Part shown: one piece after another, positions 12,900 through 23,110 of the stretch | Layout: every line of letters starts with the position of its first letter | How positions within the stretch are numbered: the first letter of the stretch is position 1 | From: Pseudoscleropodium purum | Lineage: Eukaryota; Streptophyta; Bryopsida; Hypnales; Brachytheciaceae | Length of the DNA stretch: 64,000 bases | Reading direction: 5' to 3' | Assembly (NCBI GenBank): GCA_963969395.1 | Contig: OZ017799.1 | Span: 6,698,501 to 6,762,500 of the forward strand | Program-made: the position numbers and the translations under genes | The notes under the pieces: model-generated | The model's database searches: none | What the model was told of the DNA's origin: nothing | What the model saw: only the letters and a program-made list of their open reading frames with translations

Positions 12900-13822
12900 A
12901 TGAATTACCAACCGGTTGATCAAGAGCAACGGAGGGGGAGTAATGGTGGAAAAGGGGGAACTAGGGAAAGGAAATTGAGAGTTGCCAAACTTGAAAAATT
13001 CACGAGGAAAAGAAGTGGAGAAATATACCGTTGGTTTGCTCAGATCCGCTTGGATTTTAGAGCCAATCCGTGCACGTATGGACAAGATGGAGACAAAGTA
13101 GCGTATGCACTATTCTACTTGAGTGGAGCTTCCCAAAGCTGGGCTATACTGTTGTTCCAAGCGTTGGATGAAGGACGTGAATATGAATTACTATTGAATT
13201 ATAATGCATTCCGAGAAGCTATGATCTCGGTATATGGTGACATTGATTGACGAGGAAATGCGGAGGATCGTCTCTTCACACTCCGACAGACTAGTTCAAT
13301 GGCCACTTACATCTCAAATTTCAATGAGTACGCCGCCCAAGTCAACTAGAATGAGTCGAGTTTAGTGACATGATTCTAAAGAGGCTTAAAAGATGAAATT
13401 CTTGATTCCGTGGCAACTGCTAAAACTCAACCTCAAGGACTCAATGATTGGATAGTGATGGCTTCGAGAATCGGTGAACGACTATGGGGAAGGTGGCAAG
13501 CATGCAAACCTCAAGGTTTGTACGCTAATTCCAAAACACCAATGTTTGGCGTAAGAGAGTCAAGAGGATGGGTTTCAGGTTTCAAGGAAGCATCAGGTCC
13601 CGTGCCGATGGAGCTAGGCGCAACTTGTGTCACTACGGCTTTGGCTAAAACTACAGCTGAGAGGCTGGAATTCCAATGCCAAGGCAAGTGTTGGGGATGT
13701 GGCCAAGTGGGTCACCTCCGAGCAAGGTGCCCATCGAATCCTTCTACCCCGTTAGTGTTAGCGGCATCCGAAGCAGTCAATGCGATTAAGGAAGAATCAG
13801 AAAAAGGACATGCCCAGGATTG
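12900..13822 (+). pseudogene. Broken gag of the retrotransposon
   Basis: Gag would form the virus-like particle. The first in-frame ATG is at 12900 (MNYQPVDQEQ); the frame shows the retrotransposon-gag fold signature (RWFAQIRLDFRANP, ALFYLSGASQSWA) and stops at 13248-13250. After a break of about 150 bases with more stops, the frame resumes and contains a CCHC zinc knuckle, C-x2-C-x4-H-x4-C, at about 13689-13730 (CWGCGQVGHLRARC). It ends at 13823. Not functional as it stands. Confidence 0.85.
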
Positions 13823-15192
13823 AAGATGGAATCCAATCCTCGGTACTCAAGCATGCTGGAGAAGTCGACCGGGATTTCATTGCAGTCATCAGGAAAACCA
13901 GTTGGCGAACTCTGGAAAAGAGGCTCGGAAGTCTCCACTCCAATCTCGTTACGAGCAACTCTGGATCCAGGGGCTCACCTGATAGTATTAGGGTTCATTA
14001 ACTCGACACCTAGGGAGCCGTTGGTGGATTCTAGGGCTACTGACATTTTCATGCACCCAAATTTTGCCATGAAATGTCAAGCTGCAATTACACCAAAGAG
14101 GATACCTCACGAAGTACGCGTCATTGACAAAAAAGAAATCAATTCTGGCTTAATTACTCATAAAGCTACGGTAAATTTAAATATATTGGAACACCAAGAG
14201 ATCTTGGTTGCGGATTTGACCAATACAAAAAAATATCCTTGCATCCTCGGAACCCCTTGGCTGGTAAAGCACGACCCCATAATTCAATGGGTGGAAAAGA
14301 CGATGATCTTCAATTCAGTTCATTGTCGAGAAAATTGTTTAAAAATTGAAGTGAACAAAACAGGAGGGTGTAAGACACCGTCCACAATAAGACCGCACCT
14401 TTGCAACTCAAGAAAAGAAACCCCGGAATCCCAATCGGCTCAGTTAGAATTGGGAGCCTCGAAGTACTTAAGCGTAGGAATTATAGAGATAATCCGGAAC
14501 CTCAACTAACTCAATTAGAATTGGAAGCGCTGAAGCTTTTAGGTGCAAGAACCACGGAACCCCGACAGTCTTGGAGTAAATTAAAAGGACCAAAGCATTC
14601 CATAATGTCTACAAATGCTTTTAGATTGTCAATGAAAGGAGCTGCAATATATTCGTTGGTAATATCCGAAATGAATGAAGCGGAGTTTAAGAATGAATTG
14701 AGCCAGGTCTCGGATGAATATCAAGATTTACATGGAGCTTTCAGTGAAAAATTCTCAAATGAATTGCTAGATCACGAAATTTCGGACATGAAAATCGAAT
14801 TTAAAGAAGGGCAAGAACCGAAAAACATAGGTTTACGACCCATGTCCCCAGTTGAGTTAGAAGAACTCCAAACGTATTTGGAAGAGATTTTAGGCAAGGA
14901 TTGGATTCGACAATCCAAGTCCCCAGTCTGACAGTCTCAGCTCCAATAGTCTTTGCACGGAAAAAAGATGGCTCTATCTAAGTTTGCATTGACTATAGAA
15001 ACTTAAATAGAGTTACTGTACAAAATCGCTACTCATTACTACTCATCCCTAAACTTACGAATCGATTAGTGGGGGCTCGCATCTTTACCAAGGTTGATGT
15101 GAGACAGGCGTACCATCGCATTTGCATGGCCTTGGGCCATGAGTTTAAAACAACCTTTAAAACACGTTATGGGTTGTTTGAGTATTTAATGA

Positions 15193-15488
15193 CAGGGTTG
15201 TCAGGACGTACGGACGTCTGGATGCGGACGCTGTGTCCGCAGCGTCCGCTGACATTTGCGTCCTAGCGGACGCAGCGTCCGCTTGTCCGCCTGTCCGCCC
15301 GATTACAGTCGTCCGATCGACGCGCGGACTGATCTAGTCCGCACGATCTGGGCGTCCGCCCCACCCCGCCCATCCGCTTTCCGACGGCGGTCGGGACGTT
15401 GCGTCCGCCAGCGTCCGTGCGTCCGGACGTCCGGACGTTCGGAAAACGGACGCTATTTTGGGGCGGACGTTGACATTCGTCAACCCTG
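15193..15488 (-). mobile_element. hAT-like MITE, GGACG-rich (copy 2), inside the RT gene
   Basis: A 296-bp GC-rich insert with ends CAGGGTTGTCAGG and, on the other strand, CAGGGTTGACGAATG, flanked by a perfect 8-bp duplication TTTAATGA (15185-15192 and 15489-15496). It is in the opposite orientation to the copy at 9051-9336. Taking out the insert and one duplication would join the two halves of the RT domain in one frame, which proves it arrived after the retrotransposon. The interior repeats CGGACG/CGTCCG in both directions; it encodes nothing. Confidence 0.9.
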
Positions 15489-17948
15489 TTTAATGATGCC
15501 TTTTGGCCTAATGAACGCACCCAATTAGTTTCAGACTCACATGCAATATATCTTCTATGACCTCCTAGATATTTCAGTAGTTATTTATTTAAACGATATA
15601 TTAATATTTTCTAAAGATTTGAATGACTACAAATAGGTGGTTTGAGAGGTACTTCAAAGATTATATAAGTATGGGCTTTATGTAAAAGCCTCTAAATGCC
15701 ATTTTCATTGCAATTCCATGGAATTTCTAGAAATGATAATTTCTTCTCAAGGTTTGGAAATGTGTAAAGATAAAGTTAAAACCATTGATGACTGGCCAGT
15801 ACCAAAAAAATGTGAAAGAAGTTCAAGCATTTCTCGATTTCGCAAATTTTTTCAAAAGATTTATCCATGGTTACGCACAAATGGCGGTTCCTTTGACTAC
15901 ATTAACTTGGAAAGATTACTTATTCATATGGAGTCAAGAAGCTAATAGTGCATTTAAACGAATTCGACTTCAATTTTTCCAAACTCTAGTATTGCTACAT
16001 CCTAACTTTCAACGACCTTTCACTATTGAAATTGATGCATCTGATACAACTATAGGAGGCATTCTTTCCCAACAAGGTGACGACGAGCATCTTCACCCTT
16101 GTACATATCGTAGCTCAAAAATGTCACCTATGGAACAAAATTATGATATTTACAACAAAGAACTATTAAGCATTGTTCTTGCATTTCAAAATTGGAGAGT
16201 CTATTCGGAGGGCTCTCCACATGAGGTCATGGTAATCTCAAACCACAAAAACTTAGAATATTTCTTAACTACCAAGCAACTGAACAAAAGACAAGCAAGG
16301 TGGTCGGATATTTTGTTAGCATTTCATTTTGTAATTATATATAGGCTGGGAATATTGAACGGGAGAGCTAACACATTGTCTAGAAGACCAAATGTCATTG
16401 ACCTACAAGAATCACAACCCCGACCACTGTTGAAATTGGCAGCACTAGAATTATGTGAACCAGTTTGGACGGATTTGCAAATTACAAACCGAATTCGGAA
16501 ATCCACAGCACAGGATCCAACGTTACAGCTGATAGTGTCGTATCTCACAAGGCAAGGGGACCAGGCCCCTTCTGGTGTACAACTCCAATTTCAGACTTAT
16601 AAATTTAAAGATGGTGTTTTATGGTTTCAAGATAAGATTTTTGTCCTTGATGATGAGGAATTGCGACGCCAGATACTCCGATCTAGACACGACGCTCCGG
16701 CCACAAGACAGCAGGGCCGGGCGAAAACATTAGACTTGGTAACGAGAACGTTCTATTGGACCATGTTGTGACATTATGTACACCGCTACGTAGATGGCTG
16801 CGACATCTGCTAGCGGTCCAAACCGTCTTGTCATGCACCTTACGGATTGCTGCAACCTATTCCTGCTGCAGAGGCTCCTTAGAAGCGCATATCAACCGAC
16901 TTTATCGTAAAATTGCCAGTAAATAGCAGCTATGATGCTATACTTGTAGTGGTTGATAAAAACACTAAATTTACGCACTTCATTCCTACAAACGAAGCAA
17001 TTGATTCCAACAGCTTGGCAACCTTGTATCTTAATTATGTATGGAGGTATCATGGCATTCCTAATGAAATTATTTCAAATAGAGGACCTGTCTTTGTATC
17101 TAAGTTCATAAGAAGATTATATGAGCTCTTGAGAATTCATCCCTCTTCGACCACGACGTTTCATCCTCAATCAGACAGCCAAACAGAACGGGTTAACCAA
17201 GTTTTGGAATAGTTCCTGAGAATGTTCACCACAAGCCAATAAGACGATTGGGCTGATTTGTTACCCATTGCTAAGTTCTCTTACAATAATAATATTCATT
17301 CCACAACTAGCTTGTCCCCGTTTTACGCAACTTACGGATATCACCCATCGCTTTCTTTTACGATTCCTCCTATTTCGACAGTACCTGCTACAGAATCCTA
17401 AATTCAAGAATTACAACAAATTCATCAAGATATTATAACAATGATTAAAATTGCTAGTGATCAGGCGAAAGCTAAGTATGATAGGGGCGACCACTTGCAT
17501 CACGTTTTCCAAGTCAGCGACCATGTTCTTCTTCGACACCAAAACATTACAACGACATCTCCCTCACGCAAACTGTCTCCAAAATTTCTCGGTCCTTATT
17601 TGATTATAGAAAAATACTCTAACGTAGTCTACTAGCTTAAGCTATCCAAGACCTTACGGATTCATAATGTTTCCATATCTCAGCATTGGAAAAATATAAT
17701 CAAGACACAATAATTGGACGACAAAAACTGCCCTCTCCTCCCGTGGTTACACCAGAAGGTCAAATCGAATGGGAGGTTGGAAAAGTCATTGATTCCCGAC
17801 TTGCTATGCGATGGAAAAAATTGCAATATCTCGTTTCCTGGACTGGTTACGGACCTAAAGAAAACTCTTGGAAGCCTGTTTCAAATATGAAAAATGCACC
17901 TCAAAGACTAGCAGAATTTCATAGACTACATCTCGCTGCACCAAGACC

Positions 17949-17959
17949 AAAAGGGGGGG
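17949..17959 (+). other. Polypurine tract
   Basis: A run of four A and seven G directly abuts the 3' LTR, the expected place for the second-strand primer of reverse transcription. Confidence 0.85.
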
Positions 17960-18325
17960 TGATATTACGATTACATCGTAACAGCGGGACATATATACGG
18001 CAGTTACATGGCTTGGTCAGTTCTAGACTAGGGGCAATTATCTGTTAGAATTCTCAGCAGCTTTAAGTAGCAAACACAGAAGCTCAGTCTTCACGCAAAC
18101 CTTCTGTAAACTTCACGATAATGATAAGTCAGACCGATTGAACCATTATCAAATTGTTTATATCAATTGCATCGTCTGATTGATAATTAGGAAAGGAGAT
18201 CTGGAAGGAGTTCGGAACTGTGACCATTGTTCTCTAGATCCCTTGCAAGTCAGTGTCTAATCTTCTACGAGTCCGTTCTGAACAAGGTGTCGACAAGATC
18301 CTGATTGTTGCAAGGATCCATAACA
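17960..18325 (+). repeat. 3' LTR
   Basis: Begins TGATATTACGATT and ends CCATAACA; matches the 5' LTR throughout. It is followed by the right target duplication ACTCA. Confidence 0.92.
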
Positions 18326-18341
18326 ACTCATCACTTACCTT

Positions 18342-18990
18342 CAATCTAAAAAGATGGAAGTTCGTAACCCCTAAATGTACAAGGCACCAAATTTTGGTAT
18401 CAATTAAGCCTTGAAGTTAAATAAAACCTTACCAAATAGTTATTTTTAGTAGTTTAAATTTTTTTTAATTATTTTTAAAGTCCTAATTTCAGCATCAAAA
18501 ATCTGATTTTGAAAATAATTGATTATGATTTTCCTATTCAAGATTTTGTGCATTACAATGTTGACTTTTAATAGTATATAGATCTCTTCAAAATGAGCCT
18601 TCAATACATTAGATCTTGGAGAAAAATTCACATTAAAAATTCATTTTAAAAAATTGTAGAAGAGATTTGGAGAAGCATAAATTGATTGGGTTGTACATGT
18701 TATGTCTTTTAACCTCATATTTTTGTGATGATCCATTATTAAAATTTGACATATGAAAAAAAGATTGCAAGACTTTAAGTCACTTTCACAATTTTAACAC
18801 CTTCACAATTAAACATTATAATCTTTCAATCCGTAAGTCATACTATAATGTTTTCTTTCCTAATGTGACATTTAATATATCTAGTTCAAATTTGTAAAAT
18901 TACAATTCAAAAAAAATTAATAGAACTTATCAAAATGATGACATTCTATTCAATTTAGAACAAATTCTTAGAAACTCAAAAAAAGCCTTG
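18342..18990. repeat. AT-rich element, TTAACCCCT family (copy 2, right end lost)
   Basis: Starts with AACCCCTAAATGTACAAGGC and then follows, in the same orientation, the sequence at 30.73-31.37 kb for about 630 bases (shared blocks such as 'attgattatgattt', 'ttttgtgca', 'acattataatctttcaatc', 'caatttagaacaaattc'). The right terminal repeat is not visible. No coding capacity. Confidence 0.55.
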
Positions 18991-19107
18991 AATATTTAGA
19001 GAAAAATGAGGTCACTAATCACTCCATTACTATCACCTAAGATATTCATTGTGACCCAAACCTCATTTATTGAAAAAAATTCATAATGGGATCATTCTCT
19101 AGGTATC

Positions 19108-19141
19108 GGTCCGTCACGAGTCTTTTGACCCGAGACGGACC
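19108..19141. repeat. Short GC-rich hairpin
   Basis: GGTCCGTCACGAGTC, a TTTT loop, then GACCCGAGACGGACC: a 15-bp stem with two mismatches. It lies at the edge between AT-rich DNA and the 3' flank of the minus-strand PP2A B' gene. GGACC/GACGG motifs resemble those in the GC-rich MITEs, so it may be a decayed relic. It is not followed by a T-run that would suggest an RNA terminator. Confidence 0.4.
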
Positions 19142-19539
19142 TTTAATGGGCCGTTCCACCTTCATACCATACATGATCATCAGTCGCATCTCAAACCACA
19201 GATCTTTGAAAAACACTCAACTTGAAGTAAAGGTTCTCTGAATCCATTCAGGAATGCCAACTGCACTATTAGAACTGAAAAATAAATAATTAACTGTGAC
19301 AAGTCAGAATTACTGACTGCATTAGAATCATAAACACCAGTATTTACACGGAAACGCCCACAAACACAAACGGACACGTTCGTCAGGCTCATGATGTAAC
19401 AAAACACTTCGCCATCATGTTGGGATGCTGTCACCAAGCCAACGGTTTTACAGTCATACACTCGAACCTAATCAGGCACCTCAATGTCCACGCACGAGGC
19501 TTCTGTGTTGAGAGCACACACAAGCACCGCCTCTTACTG

Positions 19540-22500
19540 TGGCACGAGAAAATTGATCAATAAAAAGTAAATGTATAGTAACGATCTACTGCACTCCCTA
19601 AACCTCCAACATTCTTCCCACCACCTGTCATTCATCTCCCTGCAAATCAAACACTAAGCTTCTGGACTCCTAAAGTACCCATCTAGGAATCCCTGTCCAA
19701 TACATGCCCTCCCATTCCAGGAAAAACAAATCTTCAGTACTTGTCAAATCTCCACAACTCTTGATTCACAACTGAACCACCCTTCAACTTGACAACACCA
19801 AAATGCACATCCACAAAAGCTTTTCCACGGGTCTCATCCTAAGGCTGTCTCTTTACACCAAACAATAAAAGCAGATGCCCTGCTCAAAACAAACACCTAC
19901 TCATCTTACAATCCTAACTGATCTCCACCCCGCCATCCCACCCCTACACAGAAGACGAGCAGAAAACAAAGAAAAAAAATGTTCCAAGAAGAATAGATAC
20001 AACTTGGATATTACCGCATACTGAATCTGCACGTCTCCTAGCACAGACGTTCTCTGCTCCTGCTGTGGTCTCCCTCAGTCTTAATAAATCCCAATCCTAT
20101 CCTCCCCATCCTTGCCAGTCCCACATCCGACATTGCCAATGCGTGCGCATGATTCGCGATCGGCCGCAACCCTGGCACTTGTACTCATTTGCAACTGGAA
20201 CCAACGGAACATCCTCGTCTGGATGAGTCGGGAGGCGGACTGCCCCGCTTCTCAAAAGGAGCAGGAGAGAGGAAATCCAGAGACGGTCGGGGCCATATCA
20301 GCCTGTGGCTCGCTCTTCACAATCATACATCTCACACTAGACAGAACAGGCAATCACACTACTTCCCCAACACTGCGCTGTGCCCCAGTACCGGGGCTCC
20401 GCTCCCTGCTAACTTGTTAGGGACCGTGCTCATGCCCATCAAACCATCAGACGGTGCCAGGCTGTGGCTCAGACTCGAATTACTCCGTTGGTTCCCAGCA
20501 ACCTCCAGTCGTTTCCAAGTCAACTCCCGTGTCTCTTCGATACCTTTCGCTTTAGCTTCATCTTCCTGATACTTGCGTTGGCATTCTTGAAACAGCTCCT
20601 GGTCCATCTCCAGGAACATTTTCCGCACGTTCAGCGTCAGCCCGTGAACGGCCTGATTCCAGTGACTGCGAGTATTCCTCTCTAACGCGGGGAAAATGAT
20701 GGGAAGCACAACCTGCCGATTCTGGGCCACCAGACTCACGATGTGGTCGTTGTTCCACAGAAAAAGCGCCCGCTCTGCAACCTGCAAAGCTCACACCATC
20801 AAACCAAATGTCTCGTCAGAGAAACTCAACTTCAAACCCACACTGTCCAACAGCCCTCCACCACGAGGACTCAACCCTATGTTGTGACGCGACACGGAAC
20901 CCCTCCGCCCATATCCACTACCCAAAAACTGGTTCACTACATCTTTCCGGTTGAGCCCCACAAAAATGCGGGTCAAGGATTCTTCCAAACACAATAATCC
21001 CATCCTTATGGGATCCAATCAAACATCACACAACGACTCACAATGCCAAATAACAGGCACTCAGCAATCAATTCAACCAGACAACGCAATGCACCCACTG
21101 CCTGCACGTCAAAACAACGCATAACTCAGCCCGCTAACGACCTAATACAACGCGGTCGAAACTCTCCAAATCCTAGCTTCCAAAACAAAATCTCAATGGA
21201 CGCCCAAGCCACGTTCAAATCACCTGTTACACATTCATCGCCTGGCCACATCGCTGGCCCCAAACACGCACCTGGAAATGGGAACTGTTCAGGCAACGAC
21301 CGAGCTGACGAAACAAAGGAACCATGCAACGCTGGAACTCAGCGCTCTGAGTCGCCTCCAAAACCTCCTCCAGCTCACCCAGAAATAAAACCTCCTTCTG
21401 GCTGTTCGTCACGGGCCAGTAACGAAGCAGACCGCGGATCACAACGTCCGCAAGCTTGAAGTCCTTCTCCACGAACTGGATGATGCAGTAAGAAAGCTGC
21501 TGGTGGTACATGGAAACGCACTTCGGCTTGTGCAGAGGGATCAAAGCACGAACCAGAAACATCTTGTGCTCCTCCTTCAGAGGAAGCGCGAAACCGTTGA
21601 TGATGCTACCCAGAATCTCCAAAAGCTCAGCCACACCGTTGTGCTTCTCCGTCTCGAAAATGAAACGGTAAAATATGTTGTTGATCGCCTTGCGGATGAA
21701 CGGACGGTGAACCATGAACTTCCCGTAGATGCGGTGCAAGATCGTCTTCAAATACTCACGCTCGCGAGGGTCCTCGCTGTCGAACAGCTCCAGCAGACGA
21801 AGCACGAACGAGTGGTCGATGTAACGCTTCGCCAGCTTCGCGTCCGTCTCGCTAGAAACCACGTAACGGAGAAGAAACTCGTACACGATCTGAAGGTGCG
21901 GCCACGCAGGCTCCATCGTTGGCTCCTCCTCCTCCGGGTCGAAATTGTCAGAACCCGTGTTCTCGTGCGACGAAGGCGGAAGCGTACGGAAAAGGTTCGA
22001 CGAAAGCATCTTCGTGATGTCCTCGAACACAGCCTCCGTGAACTTCCCCGAACCCGAAGTCACGTAGTCCACCAGCTCCAGCAAAGTCTGACGCTTGATC
22101 TCCTTCTCCTTCACGTTCTTCGACGGATCCGTGAAGTCGAACGTGGTGCAGCACAGAGAAAGCTTGCGCGCGAACAAACTCTGACGGTCCGACGTAGGCA
22201 CGTCACGGAACGAAGGCAGCGCCTCGAAGCTCCCGTTCGGCATCTTCCCAGGAACCGATCGACCCGCGCCAGACGCCTGCACGCCGGACACCTTCGGCGC
22301 AGGGGCGCCAGCGGCTGACGCTCCACCAACTACCCCGCGCGCTCCCACGCCGTTGTTGGCAGAAACTAACCCCTTGCCGCCCCCGGACTGACCCGCGGGA
22401 CCGGAGGAAGACGCACTCGGCACCAACGCATCCGCCTTCTCGTCGCCCTTACCCTTCGTCCCGCGCTGCATCACGCGCTTCAGCTTGAAAACCATCGCTC

Positions 22501-23110
22501 CCCGATTCCACACTTCCCCAACGCCACCTAAACCTAAAACCGCTCTCCCTGGCGATGCCACTCTCGCACCAATTGCAGCATTGGCCAATGTGTCCAATCC
22601 TCTCTCACACCCGTCCGAATGCCAACTCTCGCGCACATTCCCTTCCCTTACGCCTGCATTCGGAGCCTGCCAATGGACCGTACCAAATCAACGTCGTCTC
22701 CACCGGGCAGACATGCCGCCAACCACGTCCCCGACTCCAACCCGGAGTCCAACGCCAGTGGCACGCGACAAACCTCAGCAACACACACCCCTCCCCCCGC
22801 CACGCCGCACCTCCCGCTCTCCCATCACGCCCTCCTGCTCCTCGGACGCCCAACAAGCATCCCCAATTCAGAGTCCGCAACCTAGCCTCAACCCTGGCAA
22901 TGCAACCTACCCGCCACTGCGCTTCCTCATTTCGTCTCCTCACAGAACTCTTCTTCAAACCTCCGCACCTCGGCGCAAGCCACGAGAACTGAAGCTCCAA
23001 GAACCGATCCGCAAGCGCACATTCTCCCGGCCAGTGCCAGACCCTAGACAGGAGTTCAAAAATGCAAACCTCACCTGAAAGCAGCGCGCAGCTGGCGCTC
23101 CAAAAATTCA
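19540..23110 (-). repeat. Left arm of PP2A B' inverted duplication
   Basis: This arm is the inverted counterpart of about 31850-35205. Similarity covers the 5' leader, both exons and the downstream region: for example 'attgtttggtgta.agagacagc' and 'ttccaagttgtatct' recur downstream of both stops, and 'ggtgaggtt.gcatt' recurs upstream. Outside the near-identical core (21265-22941) the arms have clearly diverged with many substitutions and indels. Confidence 0.8.
20359..22495 (-). CDS. PP2A regulatory subunit B' (B56 family), copy 1
   Basis: B' subunits bind the PP2A scaffold and catalytic subunits and choose substrates for dephosphorylation in cytosol and nucleus. Exon 1 is 22495-21272, exon 2 is 20781-20359; the 487-base intron splits [15 protein letters not shown] in phase 0, giving 548 residues. 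The start is ATG 22495 ([14 protein letters not shown]); the longer upstream frame has no ATG. The whole B56 HEAT-like domain is visible, from [15 protein letters not shown] through [50 protein letters not shown] and [16 protein letters not shown]-terminal and C-terminal tails are low-complexity, as usual in plants. Residues 1-408 are identical to copy 2 at 32474-34464; the last 140 differ at many sites. High-GC exon 1 also leaves a 271-codon open frame on the other strand, which is a shadow. Confidence 0.95.

Larger units (their letters stand above)
13823..18048 (+). pseudogene. Broken pol: protease, RT, RNase H, integrase, chromodomain
   Basis: Protease: the aspartic site reads VDSRA at about 14024-14038, where the family has D-S-G. 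Reverse transcriptase: runs from about 14700, broken at 14929-14931 and later, interrupted by the MITE at 15193-15488; the YxDD box reads YLND at 15586-15597. RNase H: about 15960-16400, with EIDAS and NKELL intact but SNHKNL at 16238-16255 where the family has D. Integrase: about 16780-17400; STDFIVKLP and QTERVNQ are visible but the second acidic site reads SNRGP (Asn at 17078-17080). Chromodomain: about 17785-17930, WEVGKVIDSR...YLVSWTGYGPKENSW. Stops include changed Gln, Arg and Trp codons. All four enzyme centres look inactivated. Confidence 0.88.
12242..18325 (+). mobile_element. Ty3/gypsy chromovirus LTR retrotransposon, complete but defective
   Basis: A 6,084-bp element bounded by ~360-bp LTRs (TG...CA) and a perfect 5-bp target duplication, ACTCA, at 12237-12241 and 18326-18330. 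Order of domains: gag with zinc knuckle, protease, reverse transcriptase, RNase H, integrase, chromodomain; this order and the chromodomain place it among the Ty3/gypsy chromoviruses. The two LTRs differ by roughly 8-9 percent by eye, mostly transitions, so the insertion is old. Many stop codons and frame breaks interrupt gag and pol, and a MITE is inserted in the reverse transcriptase. It cannot encode working proteins itself. Confidence 0.93.

Noticed and set aside
21503..22318. 271-codon open frame opposite PP2A B' exon 1, with an identical twin at 32651-33466
   Set aside because: It is a shadow of the high-GC coding exon; it lies wholly within a conserved B56 domain on the other strand, is Arg/Leu-rich and matches no family. 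The identity of the twins reflects the converted tract.
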